A DNA stretch of 8,038 bases from Rickettsia typhi. Lineage in GTDB: Bacteria > Pseudomonadota > Gammaproteobacteria > Burkholderiales > Burkholderiaceae_C. Where the stretch lies: positions 1 through 8,038 of the forward strand of contig CALPPP020000048.1 in NCBI GenBank assembly GCA_943325485.2. The letters run 5' to 3'. The position numbers and the translations under genes were made by a program. This document shows positions 7,304 to 8,038 of this stretch, piece after piece (the stretch's first letter is position 1; every line of letters starts with the position of its first letter). The notes below the pieces were generated by a model that was not told where the DNA came from, did no database searches, and was given only the letters and a program-made list of their open reading frames with translations.

Positions 7304-8038
7304 AGATGTCAAACCTGCTTGCCAGTGGTTGGCGCGGTACCAACCAGACACCCTTGAGCGATTTGGACATCGCCTTGGCGCACCTTTTGCAAAACTTGCA
7401 ACCCAGCACCGATGAGCGCCATCTGTGGTTGGCAGCTTTGGCCAGCCACCAGTGGGGCCGCGGCCATGCCTGCCTCGATCTGAATCAGTGGCCTGACAAC
7501 GCAGGTTTTTTACTCGCTTGGTCACCTCAAGCTTTGGCCGCATTGCCCGCCAAGCTGGCACTTGGCTTGTCAGATATCCCCTGGGCGCAAGGCGAGCACT
7601 CGCCCTTGGTCGTGCAAGACAAGCGCCTGTATTTGCGACGCGCTTGGGCGGCTGAGCAAGACATTCGCGCAAGACTTGTTGCCTTGCAGCAAAGCCGTGC
7701 AGCACCACCTGATTTGACGCAGCAGCTTGGCCATCTTTTTGGTACTGACCAAAGCGATGGGCAGCGCCTCGCTTGCGCCCATGCCGCACAAAACGCCCTC
7801 ACCCTCATCACCGGTGGACCAGGTACGGGCAAAACCACCACGGTGGTCAAGTTGCTGCGTTTGTTGCAGTCGGGTGCAGCCACCCCTTTGCGCACCCTGC
7901 TGGCTGCGCCCACAGGCAAGGCTGCGGCGCGTTTAGCTCAGGCCATGGCGCAAGCACGTGCCACACTCAGCGACAGCGATGCAGCGTGTTTGCCCAACAC
8001 CGCGCACACCTTGCACAAACTGCTCTACACAAGCCGCG
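7300..8038 (+). CDS. recD: RecBCD enzyme subunit RecD (exodeoxyribonuclease V alpha subunit), 3' end cut by the window
   Basis: RecD is the 5'-3' SF1B helicase of RecBCD and is needed for full nuclease activity and processivity. About 246 residues are visible, beginning MKMSNLLASGWRG; E. coli RecD has 608. The N-terminal region, about residues 1-150, is the RecB-contacting domain. Recognisable family segments are GHACLDL, which matches the GHVCLPL segment, and DKRLYLRRAW, which matches the DRLYLNRMW segment. The ATPase core then starts with Walker A GGPGTGKTTT, with Lys178 at codon 7831-7833 (E. coli K177). Motif Ia LAAPTGKAAARL and the NTAHTLHKLL segment follow. The frame remains open at the window edge. 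ATG 7300 overlaps the recB stop; ATG 7306 (residue 3) is an alternative start that would change little. Identification is secure; the remaining helicase motifs lie outside the window. Confidence 0.96.
   Translation, partial: MKMSNLLASGWRGTNQTPLSDLDIALAHLLQNLQPSTDERHLWLAALASHQWGRGHACLDLNQWPDNAGFLLAWSPQALAALPAKLALGLSDIPWAQGEHSPLVVQDKRLYLRRAWAAEQDIRARLVALQQSRAAPPDLTQQLGHLFGTDQSDGQRLACAHAAQNALTLITGGPGTGKTTTVVKLLRLLQSGAATPLRTLLAAPTGKAAARLAQAMAQARATLSDSDAACLPNTAHTLHKLLYTSR

Overview
The window is a DNA-repair locus from a moderately GC-rich bacterium. It holds a nearly complete recC-recB-recD operon on the + strand, preceded by the end of a small RelE-type toxin gene. The protein sequences, the heavy use of TTG for leucine and the Gln-rich composition suggest a betaproteobacterium, plausibly Burkholderiales/Comamonadaceae. 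That placement is inference from composition and general resemblance; no search was run.

Layout. Bases 1-218 encode the body of a RelE/ParE-superfamily toxin. Its N-terminus lies outside the window, and its C-terminus stops before the segment that normally carries two catalytic residues. After a TAG stop and only six bases, recC opens in the same reading frame (225-3689). recB follows with a 4-base ATGA overlap (3686-7303), and recD follows with a second ATGA overlap (7300 to the window end, where it is cut). The minus strand shows only antisense shadows. No stretch longer than 300 bases lacks a gene, and I see no RNA gene, CRISPR array, insertion sequence or convincing terminator.

How the genes work together. 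RecB (3'-5' helicase plus the only nuclease), RecC (scaffold and Chi reader with inactive helicase and nuclease folds) and RecD (5'-3' helicase) form the RecBCD enzyme. It resects double-strand breaks, destroys foreign linear DNA, and after meeting Chi loads RecA. All RecB helicase motifs and nuclease residues are present, as is the RecD Walker A motif, so the enzyme should be active. The tandem start/stop overlaps suggest translational coupling. No ptrA-like protease gene sits between recC and recB, unlike in E. coli.

Nothing here looks like a new biological system. The points worth a second look are the clipped toxin sharing a frame with recC, substitutions in the RecC Chi-recognition pocket, and a C7 homopolymer inside recB.
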